Shown here piece after piece: positions 28,210-37,498 of a DNA stretch of 64,000 nucleotides. Position numbers and translations under genes: made by a program. The stretch comes from Gammaproteobacteria bacterium. Lineage in GTDB: Bacteria; Pseudomonadota; Gammaproteobacteria; Pseudomonadales; Pseudohongiellaceae. How positions within the stretch are numbered: the first letter of the stretch is position 1; every line of letters starts with the position of its first letter. The stretch is from NCBI GenBank assembly GCA_021773355.1, contig JAJFKE010000002.1, forward strand, positions 1 through 64,000, read 5' to 3'. The notes beneath the pieces were generated by a model. The model searched no databases and was not told the origin of the DNA. It saw nothing but the letters and a program-made list of their open reading frames with translations.

Positions 28210-28246
28210 AAACCCGCTGCTTTGTATTTTTTACAAAGCGAGTTTT
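28210..28246 (+). terminator. Terminator after the deiodinase-like gene
   Basis: GCTTTGTA (28219-28226) and TACAAAGC (28232-28239) pair around five T. Weaker flanking AACCCGC/GAGTTTT pairing and a trailing TTTTCTCT extend it. Confidence 0.6.
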
Positions 28247-28252
28247 CTCTAT

Positions 28253-28292
28253 ATATAAATATTATGTGCTTCATATAAATATTATGTGCTTC
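28253..28292. repeat. Perfect 20-bp tandem duplication
   Basis: Two identical head-to-tail copies of a 20-mer that begins ATATAAAT and ends GTGCTTC occupy 28253-28272 and 28273-28292. They lie just before the ribosome site of the next gene and contain TATAAAT, so the duplication may have copied a promoter element. Confidence 0.8.
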
Positions 28293-28324
28293 GTCGCATC
28301 GACTACTAGCGAAACGGAGACTGG

Positions 28325-28734
28325 ATGGAATTTAGCCAGCAAACTGTAGACAGTTTCTCTGTATTCGCGTCTGGTATAACGATTGCAATATTTCTATTTG
28401 GCCTTATTGCATTCTTCGTGAATAATCGAAGGCTATGCTCGAAGAACAGAAGAAAAATGAGATACATCCTTACTTCTTTCAATAATAATATTTGGGGGGG
28501 CTGGTAGAGAAAGGATACGCAAGTGGTAATATTCAAGAAAATGATGTGAAACACTTTCTCACTACTCTGGAAAGAAATGTCCCCGATTTTGAATCCAAAG
28601 ATGGCATTTTTAAGCCTCTTGAAAAATATCTGTCACTACAGGAAGAAGCTCAGTATTTTGAATGGTTGGAGGAAACGGCCATAGCAATATCCGCATATGG
28701 CCTATGGCTAATATTAATTGTTCTAGTTGAGTAA
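28325..28734 (+). pseudogene. Small two-helix membrane protein split by a G7 frameshift
   Basis: The ATG at 28325 follows a good ribosome site (GGAG) and opens a frame of 60 codons with a membrane helix (about residues 15-33). It stops at TAG 28505, directly after a run of seven G (28494-28500). A second frame runs from inside that run to 28734 and ends with a second membrane helix (AISAYGLWLILIVLVE). One more G would join them into a single protein of about 136 residues. It is either a true frameshift, a slippage-controlled gene, or a base-call error. The family is not recognised. Confidence 0.55.
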
Positions 28735-28854
28735 AGTGCTGTGTCAAACAATCAGAATCAACTAGTCGAGCGACTATGTATTAGATGCATATAAGGACAC
28801 GCTAAAGCGCGACTATTATCAAAGGCGTTATGTAGCCAGTAGGCTGAGGTTTCA

Positions 28855-29304
28855 ATGCTAACTCATCAAGAAGCAGCCAAGATGCAATTGGAAAGGGCTA
28901 TAAAATTGTTTTTAGATGAACGGGACTATATCTCATGCATAACTCTAGCTGGGGCAGCTGAGGGTATGATCGGCGAGAAACTTACCAAATTAGGCCTAGA
29001 TCATGCCGTAAAAAGTCAAGCCAAAGGATATGGACAATTACTTTCTGAAGAAGAAAGGGAAGCATTACGTGACGGCAATAAGTCGTTCGAAAGAACTATG
29101 ATAGACGACTGGAATTTAGTTAGAAATTGGCTCAAACATCACCGATCTGAAGCGGAACATCTTGATATTAATATCTCTACTGACTTCAAATTTGTTGCGT
29201 ACGACATGGTTGAGCGTGCAGCCACAAATTACATGCAGTTATTCGGAGACATTACGGCTCAAATACAAAGATTTTTTGACTATCAAAGCCAAGAAAACAG
29301 TTAG
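28855..29304 (+). CDS. Small HEPN-like helical protein, unknown function
   Basis: A 149-residue, almost all-helical protein. GAGG stands at the right distance before the ATG. The motif RNWLKHH (residues 90-96) fits the R-x4-H signature of HEPN domains, and the pattern ERAIKLFLDERDYISCITLAGAAEGMIGEKL-type helix followed by a conserved Lys-His resembles HEPN-like orphan proteins; only parts are quoted. HEPN proteins are often RNases of toxin or defence systems or simple helical partners. No MNT antitoxin partner is adjacent. The surrounding 1.2 kb is AT-rich and contains only orphans, so it may be acquired. Confidence 0.5.
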   Translation: MLTHQEAAKMQLERAIKLFLDERDYISCITLAGAAEGMIGEKLTKLGLDHAVKSQAKGYGQLLSEEEREALRDGNKSFERTMIDDWNLVRNWLKHHRSEAEHLDINISTDFKFVAYDMVERAATNYMQLFGDITAQIQRFFDYQSQENS

Positions 29305-29365
29305 ACTACATAACAGTCAGTTCAATCAAGGGGCAGGGCTGGTGCCTTGCCCGATATTTTGAGCA

Positions 29366-31234
29366 CTAGTGCCGAAATAAAAGCAACTGATCCACAACCT
29401 CATCGATCCCTGTAATATCCAAATCCCCATCATTATCTCGATCATGCAGAATCGCACAGGAGGCAGCCTCCAACGCGAACAATTGATTGGGAAGCCTCAC
29501 CAGAGAACCATCCCCCTGGTTCTCATGAATCAAAAATAGCTTGGTGCGAAAATCTGAGGTCACGATATCCAGATCACCATCTCCGTCGAGATCTCCAAGA
29601 TCAACCGCAAGGGGAAAGCCCTCATCGTTTTCCGCAAGAGAATAACTGACAGGACTGCTCAGTTCTCCAGTTCCTGATCCCATGGCTACTGTCAGTGACT
29701 TGGCATTGGCATTGGCGGCAGCTATATCAACATTGCCATCACGATTGATATCCCCTGCTGCAAGCATCCACGGGTCTCCATTCGCTGCAATGCGACTGGA
29801 CTCGGTGAATGTGCCATCGCCATTGGATAGCAACACAGTAAGCTCATTGTCGGTACGAGTGCCTATGGTTACATCCATTAGTCCGTCGGCATTCATATCG
29901 CCGGAGGCACAGGACCACTCGCCATCGCCTGCATCGATGGTTGCGGGTAGCAGGCCAAATTTGCCAGTGCCATCGTTAGTGAACAATGCCACGCGATTGG
30001 CTGCGAAACTGGTTGCGATTATGTCGGGGTCACCGTCGTTTTCGAAATCTGCCAGACAGACTCCTCTAACTCTTTCTCCTGCTACCAGGTTCTGGGTTTG
30101 CGTTAATCCACCCGCGCCATCTCCCTTGAACACATGTACGTTAGATCCATTGGCACTGCCGACGATAAAATCTATGTCGCCATCGCCATCGATATCGGCA
30201 CCCTCATTCGGACTCGGGCGGTCGCCCTGGATAATCGGAACGATGGAGAAATCTTCATAATTTCCAGCACCGTCGTTGAGGAAGATTCTCAGGTCATTAC
30301 TTATCTCATTGGGTACCACGAAATCAGACCATCCATCTTGATTCAAATCTCCTGCGTAGGCGCCGTAGGTTTGAATCTGCTCAGTTGAACCTTGCTCTCG
30401 TACGGATACGGCAGAGATTTGCTCGAAGCTAAGACCAGCGCTGACAGATTCGACCCAGAAGGACCAGTTGTAACCGTCTTGCAGAAGACCCCCATCTAAA
30501 GCGACTATGTTGTCAGCGGCCAGGCTTACATTTACCCATTCGCCAGCCGACAGATTTCTGCTCGGCAAAAAACGCAAAGACCTATTGTTGTCTTCAAGTA
30601 AAACCTCTCCATTCAAAACTCCTGACCAACGCCCAAACACCTTGATCTTTTCGTTATCGATCTGCGATGGATCCAAAGCACGATCAAAACTAATTCTGAT
30701 CTCGCCGTTTGCCGCTGCCGTCGTTGTATCCTTCACTGGAAATACCGACAGGGCAGTCAACTTGGCTGGCGTTACCACTGAAAAGTTTAACGGTTGTTGA
30801 TCGTAGTGAAAAACTCCATCGAGTGTATAGCCAACATAGAGGTTTGCAGATTCGATAGTCGCACCGATGACACCGCTGAAAATACTTTGCGGCAGTACAT
30901 TTTGTAAAGTAACTGCTTGCCGGTAGGGGCTTAGATTATCTTCCTGCAATTGAATCAGTTGGTCGCTGTTGTTTAGAAAATAAATTTCCCCTGCGATCTC
31001 GAACGCCACATACAGATCCGCAAGCTGACCAAGATGCTCCTGCTGCGGGCAAATCTGTCCACCTATAAATACAGTGGCAGCAGAACTCACTTGCTGAGAA
31101 TAGCTAACACCGGCATCGGAAGATGCGCCGCCTTCAAAAATTCTCTCACTCTCACATAGAGTTTGCGCAAATGAAGGAGTGACGATTAGCGTCGTGAGTG
31201 TCAGGCTTGTGAATAATGCAGGAATGCTCTTCAT
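29366..31234 (-). CDS. Secreted FG-GAP/VCBS-repeat protein with Ig-like domain
   Basis: A 622-residue protein with a signal peptide (1-23, PSFAQ). Residues about 160-260 look like a bacterial Ig-like SbsA-type domain (AANGEIRISFDRALDPSQI, WSFWVES). Residues about 285-615 hold repeated calcium-type motifs such as DLNQDGWSDFVV, DIDGDGDIDFIVG, DFENDGDPDII, DMNADGLMDVTIG, DINRDGNVDIAAA and DLDGDGDLDIVTS. These form an integrin-alpha-like propeller that needs Ca2+. It is likely a surface or secreted adhesion/binding protein. Monocistronic, with the small orphan patch downstream. Confidence 0.88.
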   Translation of the reverse strand: MKSIPALFTSLTLTTLIVTPSFAQTLCESERIFEGGASSDAGVSYSQQVSSAATVFIGGQICPQQEHLGQLADLYVAFEIAGEIYFLNNSDQLIQLQEDNLSPYRQAVTLQNVLPQSIFSGVIGATIESANLYVGYTLDGVFHYDQQPLNFSVVTPAKLTALSVFPVKDTTTAAANGEIRISFDRALDPSQIDNEKIKVFGRWSGVLNGEVLLEDNNRSLRFLPSRNLSAGEWVNVSLAADNIVALDGGLLQDGYNWSFWVESVSAGLSFEQISAVSVREQGSTEQIQTYGAYAGDLNQDGWSDFVVPNEISNDLRIFLNDGAGNYEDFSIVPIIQGDRPSPNEGADIDGDGDIDFIVGSANGSNVHVFKGDGAGGLTQTQNLVAGERVRGVCLADFENDGDPDIIATSFAANRVALFTNDGTGKFGLLPATIDAGDGEWSCASGDMNADGLMDVTIGTRTDNELTVLLSNGDGTFTESSRIAANGDPWMLAAGDINRDGNVDIAAANANAKSLTVAMGSGTGELSSPVSYSLAENDEGFPLAVDLGDLDGDGDLDIVTSDFRTKLFLIHENQGDGSLVRLPNQLFALEAASCAILHDRDNDGDLDITGIDEVVDQLLLFRH

Positions 31235-31325
31235 GATCTACTTCCGCCACCGCTGCAAACATGAATACTAAGCTGGAGACTAGGGTATAAAGCTACCACG
31301 AATTCGTTTAAAAACAACAGCACAC

Positions 31326-31360
31326 AAAAAAGGCCTGAGACTTTCGTCACAGACCTTTTT
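31326..31360 (-). terminator. Terminator after the first PDLSGIW gene
   Basis: On the reverse strand AAAAAGGTCTGTGA and TCTCAGGCCTTTTT pair imperfectly around CGAAAG, followed by TTGTG. It lies 15 bases beyond the stop of 31375-32211. Confidence 0.75.
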
Positions 31361-31374
31361 CGAAATCTATACCT

Positions 31375-32211
31375 CTACTGCGGTGGGTTACCGCGAGGTG
31401 TGCCAGGCTTACGCCACTCACCGTAGAGATACTCTTCTGCAAACTCCGCACACTTGAATTCAAGCAATTGCATATTTTCATCTACGTGTCGGTAAAGTGG
31501 AAAACTTATCTTCCATGGACTGGTGAAGGTATTTGGATCGGTAATGGTGGCTTCATAATTAATATGATTAGCGCCAGTAGCAGTCCAACGCTCTTCAACT
31601 ACCATTTCATAGCTATGGTGATTGCCAGAACGGTCAAACCAGGTATCTGGCATCTGACCGGAAACACGCACCACCAAAGTATCACCCTCCCAATGTGCAT
31701 TGGAATGACCCATCCAGGCATCAACTTGCGACTCAAGCTCTGGCTGATCTACGTACAAAATTCGATTTGATTCAGCCATTTCGTAGGCAATAAGAATCAC
31801 ACTCTGGGATTGAACGATCTGAAACGGGAATGGCAGATAGTTAGCGCGAGGAACACCAGGCATATAGCATTTAGCCAATGGATCACTTTCTATTGCGTTG
31901 GCCTTATTCGTATCTCGCACTCGTCGTGCTTGTTCGTTGTAAGGAATTCGCCCACCATCAACAATACCCAAGCCTGCCGGTGTGGCAGACAAGGCGCCGA
32001 ATAAGCCCGGATGTGGACCTTCCGACGCTGCATGAGGCTCGACATTATAGTGCGCAGATGTCATGGCTTGCCATATGCCGCTGAGATCGGGTTTCCCACT
32101 GGGTGTGCGAACTATTTCGCCACTCTGCGCTACCGCCTGCGTAATCACAAAAAAGCCTGCCAATATTACCAGCACAGTTCTTGCTATGGTTTTTTCAATT
32201 TTAGTTTTCAT
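31375..32211 (-). CDS. Secreted PDLSGIW-type protein, unknown function (copy A)
   Basis: A 278-residue protein with a signal peptide (about 1-28, TQAVAQS). After it come GKPDLSGIWQ and then KCYMPGVPRANYLPFPFQI, an ILIAYEMAESNRILYVD strand, and HWEGDTLVVRVSG / DRSGNHHSYEMVVEERW. This architecture is widespread in secreted proteins of marine gammaproteobacteria and acidobacteria, but I know no assigned function. GAAGGG precedes the ATG. It is a divergent tandem paralogue of copy B 90 bases upstream and has a terminator. A lipocalin-like beta fold is likely from the strand pattern, though this is a guess. Confidence 0.7.
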   Translation of the reverse strand: MKTKIEKTIARTVLVILAGFFVITQAVAQSGEIVRTPSGKPDLSGIWQAMTSAHYNVEPHAASEGPHPGLFGALSATPAGLGIVDGGRIPYNEQARRVRDTNKANAIESDPLAKCYMPGVPRANYLPFPFQIVQSQSVILIAYEMAESNRILYVDQPELESQVDAWMGHSNAHWEGDTLVVRVSGQMPDTWFDRSGNHHSYEMVVEERWTATGANHINYEATITDPNTFTSPWKISFPLYRHVDENMQLLEFKCAEFAEEYLYGEWRKPGTPRGNPPQ

Positions 32212-32301
32212 TTACTGCCCTTCAATTATTTTGCTATCTAACAACTAAGTTTACTCATGCAAAGAACATTGCGATCAAAGCGTGTCCCTCGCCTTCATTT
32301 T

Positions 32302-33336
32302 TTATTGAGCGCCGCTTTCGCCTTCCCTGCGTTCTTCTACACGCATACCACGCAGAATGTTAAACATTCCGTAGTTTCCTTCATGGCATGCATATTCATA
32401 AAGCTGACCAGCAACTTTAGTCATGGGCACGACAGCGGTAATCTTGTCGGTAAAGGTAGAAGGGTCATCGATAGTGAACTCATAGTCCACAGTATCAAAC
32501 GCAGTTCGTGTGAATTTTTCTGTCAAGACCATATCTGTGTTTTCGCCCGTGCTACTAAATGTCTGGCGCAGTCCGTTAAAATTCTTGGTTTCGACGATTA
32601 AGCTATCACCTTCGTACCAACCACGTGAATCACCAGACCAGAGTCTAATATCTTCAGTTAACGCAGGCTTATCACCAAGTGTAACTATGCGAGCATCATG
32701 GATCATTTCTGTCAGGATTACCGCTGTATCTTTACCTTGAAAGATTTGAACATTATTGTTGTAGAGACTGGGTGTGAACGGCGGCCCTGAGTTAAAACCG
32801 ACCAAGCAACGTTCCGATAATCCCCTATCTTCGGGGCCATCTTTTGCGATGCCACCCACTACATAGCGCACTGGCCTAGTACCAGGAATATCTGGACCTA
32901 ATCCACCGAATTGTCGCTGAGCACCTTCCACTGCTGCAGGAATACGACCATTGGGTGGGTACACTATATGGGATGTTCTGACAGTATCGCCAATACCAGC
33001 GCTTTCGAACCAGAAGTCATTGTATCCACCTGGATTGTCGGTAGCTTCAGGCGCGTCCGGGTCTATCACTAACTGCGCTGCTGCGGCATCCGCTGCAGCT
33101 GCGGCCGCTTGCTGTCGCGCAACTGCGGCCCGAATCTGTTCCTGGGTAAGGAATTCTTGTTCGCCGTATCGCTCGGCCCGTTGCATCGGCGTATTCGAGC
33201 TAAAGTTCCATACACCTTGCAAATCTGGCTGGCCGTACTCAGTTTTAGGCACCTGATAAACGTCATTGCCCTGGGCTGCCGCAAACCCGCAAAATCCAGC
33301 AAACAATGAGAAAACTATTAGTAGTCGAGATTTCAT
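32302..33336 (-). CDS. Secreted PDLSGIW-type protein, unknown function (copy B)
   Basis: A 344-residue protein with a signal peptide (MKSRLLIVFSLFAGFCGFAAAQ). It shares with copy A the start GQPDLQGVWNFSS, the CLVGFNSGPPFTPS stretch followed by VQIFQGKDTAVILTEMIHDARIV, and WYEGDSLIVETKNF. It has an additional alanine-rich helix (about 90-108, RQQAAAAAADAAAAQLV) absent in A. The start at 33336 is chosen because GGGGGG precedes it and the signal peptide follows; 33393 would add a poor N-terminus. The same strand and 90-base spacing suggest a joint transcript with copy A. Confidence 0.7.
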   Translation of the reverse strand: MKSRLLIVFSLFAGFCGFAAAQGNDVYQVPKTEYGQPDLQGVWNFSSNTPMQRAERYGEQEFLTQEQIRAAVARQQAAAAAADAAAAQLVIDPDAPEATDNPGGYNDFWFESAGIGDTVRTSHIVYPPNGRIPAAVEGAQRQFGGLGPDIPGTRPVRYVVGGIAKDGPEDRGLSERCLVGFNSGPPFTPSLYNNNVQIFQGKDTAVILTEMIHDARIVTLGDKPALTEDIRLWSGDSRGWYEGDSLIVETKNFNGLRQTFSSTGENTDMVLTEKFTRTAFDTVDYEFTIDDPSTFTDKITAVVPMTKVAGQLYEYACHEGNYGMFNILRGMRVEERREGESGAQ

Positions 33337-33542
33337 TTCGCCCCCCTTAGGGTTAATCCTGCTGAGGTCGTAACTTAGAGGTTTCACGCCCAAGAATCAA
33401 TAGATATGCGGCCAATTCCTGCGCTTTTCAGTTAACAGGACCGCTTATTTAGCGACATTGATAGCGCGGTTAAAATCCTGTACGAGACTCTATATATCTG
33501 GCTAATAGCACACTAAAGTGACATTGGTGATAGGCTCGCTTG

Positions 33543-34409
33543 CTATTTCCTGGTGAAGCGAGCAAGCAGGCTGGAGGTATCCCAACGTCCACCCCCCATT
33601 TCCTGAATTTCTGCGTAGAAGCTATCAACCAACTCGGCTACGGGTAGTTGTGATCCATTATTTTTCGCTTCTTCTATGGCAATGCCCAAGTCCTTGCGCA
33701 TCCAATCGACGGCGAAACCAAATTCATATTGATCAGCCAGCATAGTCTTATAGCGATTCTCCATTTGCCATGAACCAGCTGCCCCTTTCGATATGGTTTC
33801 TATCAGCGCCTCACCATCCAAGCCTGCCTTCCGGGCAAAATTAAGACCTTCCGCCAATCCCTGAACCACACCGGCAATACATATCTGATTAACCATTTTT
33901 GCTAACTGCCCGCTGCCCGCAGGGCCCAGCAACTTACTAAACTTTGAATAGGCTTCGAAGACGGGCTTCGCTATCGCGTAATCTTGCTCCTCGCCACCCA
34001 CCATTACAGTCAAAGCGCCGTTTTCTGCTCCAGCTTGTCCGCCAGAAACCGGAGCGTCCAGAAAGCCTACTCCATTGCTGCTCGCCAAGCCGTGTAATTC
34101 CCGAGCCAAGCTGGCCGAAGCAGTCGTATGATCGACCAGCAAACAGCCTGAGTGCATAGCCGAGAGTGCGCCATCGGAGCCCAACAGAACTTCGCGAACA
34201 TCGTTGTCATTACCCACACAGCTCAATACAACATCACAGCCATTCGCCGCAGCCGCAGGTGAAAGCGCCATGCCTCCCTTATATTCCTCACACCAGCGTT
34301 CAGCTTTTTCAGCGCTACGATTAAAAACACAGACATCCATTCCGGCATTTTTTAAGTGGCCCGCCATGGGATAGCCCATCACTCCCAAGCCTATAAACGC
34401 TACTTTCAT
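33543..34409 (-). CDS. Beta-hydroxyacid dehydrogenase (3-hydroxyisobutyrate / tartronate semialdehyde reductase type)
   Basis: A 288-residue cytoplasmic NAD(P)-dependent enzyme. FIGLGVMGYPMAGHL at the N-terminus is the Rossmann dinucleotide site. VDHTTASASLAREL and DAPVSGGQAGAENG are the substrate-side family motifs, and Lys in GSGQLAKMVNQI is the catalytic lysine. Length is normal. GGAGCTGGAA precedes the ATG. It lies 21 bases before the second amidohydrolase reading frame's end on the same strand: that gene (34431-36128) is upstream and this one downstream, so the two are probably an operon. Substrate not resolved. Confidence 0.88.
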   Translation of the reverse strand: MKVAFIGLGVMGYPMAGHLKNAGMDVCVFNRSAEKAERWCEEYKGGMALSPAAAANGCDVVLSCVGNDNDVREVLLGSDGALSAMHSGCLLVDHTTASASLARELHGLASSNGVGFLDAPVSGGQAGAENGALTVMVGGEEQDYAIAKPVFEAYSKFSKLLGPAGSGQLAKMVNQICIAGVVQGLAEGLNFARKAGLDGEALIETISKGAAGSWQMENRYKTMLADQYEFGFAVDWMRKDLGIAIEEAKNNGSQLPVAELVDSFYAEIQEMGGGRWDTSSLLARFTRK

Positions 34410-34430
34410 TTCCAGCTCCTGTTCGAACGG

Positions 34431-36128
34431 TTATCTTTGATAAACAGTTTCGCCGCGCGAAAATGTCTCTACTATAGCGATGTTTTCCAATTCTTCAGGA
34501 TCTCCAGTCAATGGATTACTAGCAAGAATAACCAAATCTGCCCGCTTCCCCGGAGTAATTGAACCTTTTTCCTGTTCTTCAAAATACTGATAGGCCGCGC
34601 CTTGTGTTACGGCATAAAGCGCATCCATTACACTCGCTCTTTGATCCGGCCCCAGCACATAGCCGCTGCGTGTTTGACGATTAACAGTAATAGAAATAAG
34701 GCGCATCATATTCGGTGGTACAACCGGGGAATCATTGTGAATGGTAAAGGGGATATCACGCTCTACCGTGGCCTTTACCGGACTTATAAAACTCGCTCGC
34801 TGTTCACCAAAGCTCAATCTGTGCCAATCTCCCCAGAAGTAGGGATGAACAGAATAATAGGAGGGAATTATTCCCAGCTGTTTAATTCTGTCAAGTTGGT
34901 CGGGTCTCACCAATTGAGCATGAATGGCTACGGATCGATGATCGGGAATCGGCTTGCCTGCGACAGCCTCGGCGATGCCGTCGATCATCAATTGAATGGC
35001 CTGATCACCGTTGGCATGGGCTAGCACCGGCACACCTCGGGCAAGCAAGCCCGGCATACGTGCCTTGTAGGTCTCAGGATCGTAACTGGGATAGGCAACA
35101 TAATCGCTATCTTGACCAGGTGGACCCTCATCATAGGGCCTGGACATCCAGGCAGTTCGACCCTGAGGAGACCCATCCAGAACGAATTTTACGCCACCAA
35201 CACGAAAACCACCGGTGTAGTTCAGATCATGTGTTACCCCATCAAGCTCCTGGTCGCTTAATGGATTAGCCATAATATAGGCGACAATGTCCACGGCGAA
35301 TGATCGCACTTTAGCTTCGGATCTGAGCTGGTCAGCGTATTCCGCACTGACGTTTGCATCTTGTATGGTGGTGATGCCGTATCCGGCATAAATATCGATG
35401 GCCTCTCGACGCAGCCGACTTAGCGTTTCGTTACTCATATTGCCAGTGGAGCCAGGAAAGGCCCCCATGGCAGTTTCCTCCATGACCCCGTCAGGCTCAC
35501 TGCTGCCTTCTCGGCGACGTATGATTCCACCTTGGGGATTTTGACTAGCACTGGAAATTCCCGCCTGCGCCAGCGCCATGGAATTTGCAGCCAACAAATG
35601 CCCTGAGACGTGCCGAACAACGATTGGATGATTGGTCGAAGCTCGATCCAAGTCATCACGATTCGGATGTCGTCCCTCCAGCAGTAGAGAATCGTCGTAA
35701 CCAAAGCCAAACACCAGCTCCCCCGCCGGAATCTGCTGCTGCTCTATGCGCAGACGAAGTAAGCGCACGATATCGTCTATTCCCGTTACTCCGCCAACCG
35801 GTGGCGACGAAAGGTCGAGTAGAGCGGCATAGCGGGAGACACCTGAAAAATGGCCATGAGCATCGATGAAACCTGGCAATAGTGCCCGCTCACCCAGTTC
35901 TACTACCCGCGTGGATGGATTTCTCAATTCAAGAATTTCAGCTGCTGATCCAGTCGCGATAATGCGATCGCCCAACACGGCAACAGCGGCTACCTGAGAG
36001 TCATCCATGGTAATAATATTGTCGCCTAAAAAAATAAGATCGGCCTGCTGGGCAAGCAAAGTCTCATGGCAGGCAAACAACATACTCAGGCAAATAGAAG
36101 TTATTTTTAATCGATTATGAAGTGGCAC
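34431..36128 (-). CDS. Exported amidohydrolase, YtcJ-like (second copy)
   Basis: A 565-residue protein beginning with a GTG start and a signal peptide (to about LLAQQ). Family motifs are GFIDAHGHFSGVSRYA near residue 87, GFGYDDSLLLEGRHP near 141, VLAHANGDQAIQLMIDG, SVAIHAQLVRPDQL and a late HNDSPVVPPN. Compared with the copy at 16239, the late metal motif is HNDSP rather than GSDFP, which is a normal variant. GGGG precedes the start. It is upstream of the dehydrogenase. Both copies being exported amide or cyclic-amide hydrolases fits a scavenging theme; the substrate is unknown. Confidence 0.84.
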   Translation of the reverse strand: MPLHNRLKITSICLSMLFACHETLLAQQADLIFLGDNIITMDDSQVAAVAVLGDRIIATGSAAEILELRNPSTRVVELGERALLPGFIDAHGHFSGVSRYAALLDLSSPPVGGVTGIDDIVRLLRLRIEQQQIPAGELVFGFGYDDSLLLEGRHPNRDDLDRASTNHPIVVRHVSGHLLAANSMALAQAGISSASQNPQGGIIRRREGSSEPDGVMEETAMGAFPGSTGNMSNETLSRLRREAIDIYAGYGITTIQDANVSAEYADQLRSEAKVRSFAVDIVAYIMANPLSDQELDGVTHDLNYTGGFRVGGVKFVLDGSPQGRTAWMSRPYDEGPPGQDSDYVAYPSYDPETYKARMPGLLARGVPVLAHANGDQAIQLMIDGIAEAVAGKPIPDHRSVAIHAQLVRPDQLDRIKQLGIIPSYYSVHPYFWGDWHRLSFGEQRASFISPVKATVERDIPFTIHNDSPVVPPNMMRLISITVNRQTRSGYVLGPDQRASVMDALYAVTQGAAYQYFEEQEKGSITPGKRADLVILASNPLTGDPEELENIAIVETFSRGETVYQR

Positions 36129-36330
36129 ATTAATCCCCAGTGGTTTGCATCGAAACAGGAGTCAGCTTGACTGTAGTCCGGTGATACGGCGAATTAATTT
36201 ATTCACGGACAACAAAATCACTACAGGACAGAAGTCATTCCAACAATGACAAATAGTGCAGGTAATCACTAGTTTGTGCAATAAGAGAAGGAACCCCAAT
36301 TACAGTACAAGCAGGAATTCGATTATTTTT

Positions 36331-37293
36331 TTAGGGAGATGCCAGGCTGGCCCACCAGTCTTGTTGCAGCATCAATAACAACTCGTCAATGGAGGTAAAT
36401 CTATCGTCTGGAATCTTCTGCAGGCAACGCATGGCAACCTGTTCCAACAACGGAGGCACGCGTTGTTTGCTGATTTCCGAGGGCGGCGGTGGTATGTCAT
36501 TGAGCACACTGTCGATCACATGATGAAGTTTTTCTCCGCTGGCGGGACACTTGCCACAGAGTATCTCGTACAATACCGCGCCCAAGCTGAATATATCGGT
36601 TCGATGATCGATTGCCGGATCTCGATTTATTTGCTCCGGAGACATGTAGTGCGCGGTCCCCTGTGCCTTTCCCTGCCCGGTAATAGTGATGTCCTTGATA
36701 TCCGAAGGCGCAGCCTCTTCATCATCGACAGCCGTGCCATCGGGGTGCCAGACTTTTGCCAGCCCCCAATCCAACAGCAAAACTTCCCCGTAAGGTCCGG
36801 CCAAAATGTTTTCAGGCTTGATGTCTCTATGAGCCACGCCATGGCCATGAGCATATTTCAGCGCGTAGGCAACCTGTAATAAGACCTTCATCAATTGAGT
36901 TAGATCGTAGCGCTCTCTGTAGTCCAAAATTTCACGAAGCGTGTAACCATGGACCAACTTCATTGTGAAGTAAGGATTTCCTTTAGCATCGCGGCCAAGC
37001 TCATAGGTTGGAACGGTATTTGGATGCTGTAACATCGCCGTCACCCGCGCCTCACGAATTAGTCTTTTTTGTTCAATTTCATCATTCGCAAATTCAGGCT
37101 TGAGAGTCTTGTAGCAAATGAAACGAGATAGATGCAAATCCTTACAAGATTTAATCAAGGATTTCCCGCCAGTCGCAATGGTGCTAAAGAACGCGTAGCG
37201 AGTTCTTGGGTCAATTTTCTGTGGAAGCGGCTTATCAGTTTCTTCAAGAAAAACTGAAGCATAGCTTTTGGGGGGTTCCGGAAATTCTAACAT
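36331..37293 (-). CDS. Eukaryotic-type Ser/Thr protein kinase
   Basis: A 320-residue kinase with no membrane segment. Seen in order: the ATP lysine in CYKTLKPEFA, the alpha-C glutamate region LIREARVTAMLQHPN, HRDIKPENIL as catalytic loop, DWG in place of DFG (LLLDWGLAKVW), an activation loop, and HYMSPEQI in place of APE. These variants also occur in active bacterial kinases such as the PknB-like group. The N-terminal glycine loop is weak. It is divergent from a thioesterase gene. The target is unknown and no phosphatase is adjacent. Confidence 0.88.
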   Translation of the reverse strand: MLEFPEPPKSYASVFLEETDKPLPQKIDPRTRYAFFSTIATGGKSLIKSCKDLHLSRFICYKTLKPEFANDEIEQKRLIREARVTAMLQHPNTVPTYELGRDAKGNPYFTMKLVHGYTLREILDYRERYDLTQLMKVLLQVAYALKYAHGHGVAHRDIKPENILAGPYGEVLLLDWGLAKVWHPDGTAVDDEEAAPSDIKDITITGQGKAQGTAHYMSPEQINRDPAIDHRTDIFSLGAVLYEILCGKCPASGEKLHHVIDSVLNDIPPPPSEISKQRVPPLLEQVAMRCLQKIPDDRFTSIDELLLMLQQDWWASLASP

Positions 37294-37498
37294 AAGCTGT
37301 ATTCTGTTCCTTGGTAGCCCAATCCGCTGGAGCGAAGTCTTCAGTTTCGCACTAGCCGCATGCGCTTAGGAAAATTAACAGATAATACAAGTAAAACACA
37401 GCGACATGGGTCTATCTTAGGAACGATTCTAATGAGATATTGCGTTCACCTATCGTTATAATATCTTCTTCATTGGCAAGCAGGTTGAAAATTGAATC

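Noticed and set aside
28740-29310. Possible integron cassette boundaries (GTTAGAC-like core sites around the orphan genes)
   Set aside because: No matching inverse core or attC-type fold could be completed.
29682-30260. 192-codon frame opposite the FG-GAP gene
   Set aside because: Ser/Pro-rich translation typical of the antisense of repeated Asp-Gly motifs.
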